Assembly: GCA_022821545.1 (NCBI GenBank)
Contig: JAJEDJ010000035.1
Coordinates: 19,629 to 83,628 of the forward strand
From: Caldilineaceae bacterium
Lineage (GTDB): Bacteria; Chloroflexota; Anaerolineae; Caldilineales; Caldilineaceae
Direction of reading: 5' to 3'
DNA length: 64,000 bases
The position numbers and the translations under genes were made by a program. Shown in pieces: positions 63,535 to 64,000 of this stretch (the stretch's first letter is position 1; each line of letters opens with the position of its first letter). The notes beneath the pieces were generated by a model. It was not told the origin of the DNA and did not search any database. It saw nothing but the letters and a program-made list of their open reading frames with translations.

Positions 63535-64000
63535 GTGGCAAGAAAACAATGCTGTGGCATCAAGAAAGACGGCACGCCCTGCCAGGGAACCGCCCTTGAA
63601 CAGTTCGGCGGCCTCTGCATCGCACACGGCCCGTCCCCCGAACAGGCCCATGAGTGGCGCTCCCGCGGCGGCAAAAACTCCGCCGCCGCCGTCCGCTTCG
63701 CCAAAAACATCCCCGAACCTGTCAAAGAGCTGCTTGAACTCCTCAAAGAGTGCAGGCAAATGGTCTTGGACGGAACCCTCAGCGCAGCCGACTGCAACGC
63801 CATCTCCAACAACGTCAAAATGGCGCTCGAGGCCTACAGCCGCGCCGAAGAGGCCATGGAGAAAGAACGCGCCGAAGAAGTCCGGGCCGCGGCCGCCGAA
63901 CACCTCGGCGTGCCCGCCAACCTCGACGTCCTCGAAGAGGCCGACCGCATCTATGCCCAGCTCGAGCGCCGCCGCGCCGAGGCCCTCGTCGAACAGGGCT
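63535..64000 (+). CDS. Zinc-motif protein (Cys/His N-terminus), 3' end outside window
   Basis: An open frame of 155 codons with no stop before the window edge. The first 30 residues hold cysteines and a histidine in a C-x8-C-x11-C-x3-H pattern (CCGIKKDGTPCQ, then GGLCIAHG), a motif I have seen in small proteins near phage and mobile-element genes. SRGGKNSAAAVRFAKN and a long helical, Glu/Ala-rich coiled coil follow (AYSRAEEAMEKERAEEVRAAAAEHLG). GTG 63535 has AAGGAG ten bases upstream. The family name and function are unknown. Confidence 0.72.
   Translation, partial: MARKQCCGIKKDGTPCQGTALEQFGGLCIAHGPSPEQAHEWRSRGGKNSAAAVRFAKNIPEPVKELLELLKECRQMVLDGTLSAADCNAISNNVKMALEAYSRAEEAMEKERAEEVRAAAAEHLGVPANLDVLEEADRIYAQLERRRAEALVEQG

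Noticed and set aside
63316..63903. A 195-codon minus-strand frame at the right edge
   Set aside because: It is antisense to the zinc-motif gene starting at 63535, which has a good ribosome-binding site and a clear Cys/His pattern.

Overview
The window reads as about 64 kb of bacterial chromosome, GC-rich (roughly 60%) and densely coded, with about 58 protein genes, no rRNA or tRNA gene that I can recognise, no CRISPR array and no insertion sequence. The gene set (a Suf operon led by a SufR-type regulator, TrmFO, a DUF177-rpmF-fabD-fabG-nusB-tatBC cluster, a methylmalonyl-CoA mutase catalytic subunit without its own B12 domain, a mevalonate kinase, a caa3-type CtaG, BMP-type nucleoside transport, and large YfhO-type membrane proteins) fits a Chloroflexota bacterium, perhaps near Caldilineales/Anaerolineae. 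That placement is inference from gene content, not a phylogeny.

Layout. 1-6.7 kb: end of mltG, a solute-binding-like lipoprotein, a GT4/GT5 glycosyltransferase, pyrimidine-nucleoside phosphorylase, trmFO and an SH3 lipoprotein. 7.0-12.6 kb: a polyprenyl-phosphate mannosyltransferase followed directly by a 1529-residue YfhO-flippase fusion, probably a surface glycosylation unit. 12.6-17.6 kb: an alkyltransferase-like protein, ctaG coupled to a metalloprotease lipoprotein, a PAP2 phosphatase and a nucleotidyltransferase. 17.7-23.1 kb (minus strand): DUF177, rpmF, fabD, fabG, nusB, tatB, tatC and a small coiled-coil gene.

23.4-30.2 kb: Fe-S assembly region sufR-sufC-sufB-sufD-rhodanese-sufU-Rieske-sufT. 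A 12-bp inverted repeat overlaps the predicted sufR promoter, and a rhodanese gene sits where sufS would be expected. 30.3-32.2 kb: an AT-richer two-gene island coding for an AAA/OLD-like ATPase and a TOPRIM-like partner. This is the best candidate for an undescribed (probably anti-phage) system. 32.3-35.7 kb: three minus-strand genes linked by 4-base overlaps (a probable helical-repeat protein, a membrane coiled-coil protein and a TPR protein). 35.8-38.5 kb: dnaX-ebfC-recR. 38.6-43.3 kb: methylmalonyl-CoA mutase and epimerase, a TPR protein, a large NDPK-like protein and rsfS.

43.6-50.4 kb: a four-gene BMP-type nucleoside ABC transporter operon, followed by two short tandem-repeat arrays and a large protein of unknown function. 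50.5-60.5 kb: an HDAC-family deacetylase, a small unknown protein, glycerophosphodiesterase, mevalonate kinase, then on the minus strand nagA, glgB and a glycogen-synthase-like glycosyltransferase, and a plus-strand CDP-alcohol phosphatidyltransferase. 60.7-64 kb: a secreted FN3/Ig-like protein with a clear terminator, then a looser region with a helix-turn-helix protein and the start of a small zinc-motif protein. This last part may be the edge of an accessory element.

Together the genes cover translation and replication housekeeping, Fe-S cluster assembly, glycogen and surface-glycan synthesis, nucleoside uptake, propionate-type metabolism and protein export. Start sites were chosen from ribosome-binding sites and family lengths where these were visible. 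Domain names rest on motif recognition without database searches.
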